The notes under the pieces were generated by a model. That model did not search any database. It had not been told where the DNA came from and was given only the letters and a program-made list of their open reading frames with translations. The translations under genes were made by a program, and so were the position numbers. A stretch of DNA of 64,000 bases from Vespa crabro (Eukaryota; Arthropoda; Insecta; Hymenoptera; Vespidae): contig NC_060956.1 in the NCBI RefSeq assembly GCF_910589235.1, forward strand, positions 8,873,999 to 8,937,998. The letters are read 5' to 3'. Shown in pieces: positions 62,058-64,000 of the stretch. The number at the start of each line of letters is the position of its first letter. Position 1 is the first letter of the stretch.

Positions 62058-63218
62058 GGAAATATTTTCTTAAACGTAAGAACTTAAGTATCTACTTAGG
62101 CGCATACAGGTGATAAGGCTTCTTATTAAAGAGTACTTCGAGTTTAAGAGAAGGAAATATCTAAAAATAAAGAAAGTTGTTTTTATAGAATGAAATCGTA
62201 TTCAACGACAATAAGAGAATTTCGCGTAACGACTACTCGTTCTTTTTCGATCGGACGACAGAGAGTAGAATGCACCGTTATCCGTGAAAATCTTCGATGA
62301 TTTATATTTTCTCTCCTTCCAGGAAAGATCTCCTGGGAAAAGGACGACCTTTCGTAAATTGGAAACTGATTTGAATGTAAATAGGTCGAAATAAGGAAGA
62401 TTTTTTTTATGAAAAAAAGAAAAAAATAAGAGTTATGATATTTTAAAATATCCTCAATTAAATTTATTTTCGAGAAACTTTCTTTGGATATCAAGTATCT
62501 ATATGCATTCTAAATAATGATTTATCCCGTTCTGAATAACGAGATACAACCTTGTTCATACACATAGATAGACGTAACTACTGGCGCTAGCAACCGCTTC
62601 GTATAATTGTTCATATTTCTCCTCGGTCTACGCAATATAACGCCTCAGACTGAAAACAGGGTGAAAGCGATAAGGGCAGAGGAAGGCGGTGTGGTGCGTC
62701 GACGTCGGCGAATTATCAGTTAAGAGGAAATTATGGAAATAGATATAAATCGAGAAGAAGAAGTTGAAGAAGAGCGCAAGCGTAATTCTCGCAGGTAGGA
62801 AAGGTACAACCGATAATCAAAAGAGGAACCTAAGCGACCGTTGCCGTTAAATAAATGTAGTTGAAGTAGCCAATTTGTAATGTAAAGGTTCATCAGCATA
62901 AATTACGCGCAGACGTACTCAACAAAAAGGGATAGATCTAATCTTATTCTAATCTAATTCCTTTCGAACGATGAACGAGAACAAACGTTTCGAAAATTAT
63001 TCAAAACTTTTCTAAATAACTTCTGATCGTCAAAAGTCTAAATTTATATAGAACAAAACAATTTCTTTCTGGAATATCGTCGCCAAGTTCTGGATTTAAT
63101 CGTCGGATGTAACAAATAAAGGGTCTAATGATAATAGCTGAGGATCAAGTACATGGGCAGTGCAACCGATTTTGCTGAGAAATTCTTTTTATACTTCCAT
63201 GTGGAATTCCATGAAGGG

Positions 63219-63236
63219 TCTCTCTCTCTCTCTCTC

Positions 63237-63289
<53 letters not shown>

Positions 63290-63315
63290 CTCACTCTCAC
63301 TCTCTTTCTCTCTCG
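63219..63315. repeat. (CT)n microsatellite
   Basis: About 95 bp of CT with TTTC and ACTC interruptions. Confidence 0.95.
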
Positions 63316-64000
63316 GCATTGATGTTAACTCACGTGGAAATATCGAAAGGCGAAGAATACGTGCAACCCCTAAAAGGGAAGTATTGCGCAAACTACCGTG
63401 AGAACTCACGTCGTGTGCATTGGACGCGACGTGCGAATTAACAACTCACGCATCATATCGCGCATTATTATCCGATCTATCGAGTTATATATCAAACACT
63501 TTCGATCCTACCCTTCGTTCGAGGCATCAACGTACATGTTCGCTTCTATACTACTTCCTAGTTGTATATTGAGATAGAAAGCGTTTCTCGTAGCTAACGA
63601 GGCTAAGGGGCGGACGGTAAGATTATCGCATCCAGACGAAAACTTAAGACAGTGATTTTGACATGCTCGGTGTTTCGTGTATCGAGCTAGTCGTTAATAT
63701 GCGTCGATGTTCGGGAAAAGGTTGTTTTACATGCACGTTTATGAGAATCTGATACTTCTAGAACAAGTAATTGCTCTATTAATTAAAGCAAAGAAAAAGA
63801 AATAAAGAATAAAGAAATTAAAATGTAGAATATCGTTTTTAGAAAATTATTTTAGTAACCTATTCGTTGTCTTGAAGAACGTTCTGATCTTGACATCTTC
63901 GACCTTAATATTAAAGAAGAAGAAGCAGAAGAAGCAAGAGACTATATTTCAAGGCGTAACGATAGGAAAAAGCTGACTCGCGGCAAGAGACGGTTAACGC

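Larger units (their letters stand above)
57013..64000 (-). other. Upstream region or 5' intron of the MYT1-family gene
   Basis: About 7 kb with no supported coding gene on either strand. It should hold part of the 5' intron and perhaps the first non-coding exon, since the leader exon has an acceptor. Donor-like sites in the right orientation occur near 58517 (GAGG|GTGAGT), 59817 (GAAG|GTGAGG), 63407 (CGAC|GTGAGT) and 63458 (ATGC|GTGAGT); I cannot choose between them. Several CT/GA microsatellites are listed separately. Confidence 0.5.

Overview
The window is eukaryotic and reads as insect DNA, most likely hymenopteran (ant, bee or wasp). It is AT-rich and very dense in (CT/GA)n and (TA)n microsatellites, coding sequence sits in short GT-AG exons separated by long introns, and the protein-level matches are animal. 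Species cannot be fixed from sequence alone.

Two convergent genes are supported. On the plus strand, about 1-4.2 kb carries the end of a small gene for a two-pass membrane protein whose tail has three PPxY (WW-domain ligand) motifs. Its upstream exon or exons lie outside or near the left edge.

On the minus strand, about 57.0 kb down to 6.4 kb is one large gene for a MYT1/MYT1L/ST18-family transcription factor. Fifteen coding exons (27535 to 6379) join in frame into an open reading frame of about 1,755 codons. The order is: a long disordered N-terminal exon with basic nuclear-localisation-like clusters; CCHHC fingers 1-2; a long Pro/Gln/Ala/Tyr-rich linker with DLS and DFS/NFS motifs; fingers 3-4 and 5-6; and the C-terminal MYT1 coiled-coil domain. 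Upstream, a well-formed exon at 57012-56966 ends in a short start (Met-Asn-Lys) and is phase-compatible with alternative small exons at 27866-27823 and 38106-38009. If correct, the first coding intron is about 29 kb and the N-terminus is alternatively spliced.

The rest (28-57 kb and 57-64 kb) is intron or upstream DNA with many microsatellites, one clear short inverted-repeat element near 36.2-36.5 kb, and no second gene I can support. The most interesting signals are in the splicing of the MYT1-family gene: three of six fingers are cut by an intron at the identical codon, one of these introns has a GC donor, that same intron holds a frame-preserving 42-nt cassette that would remodel the finger, and several leader exons look mutually exclusive by reading frame.
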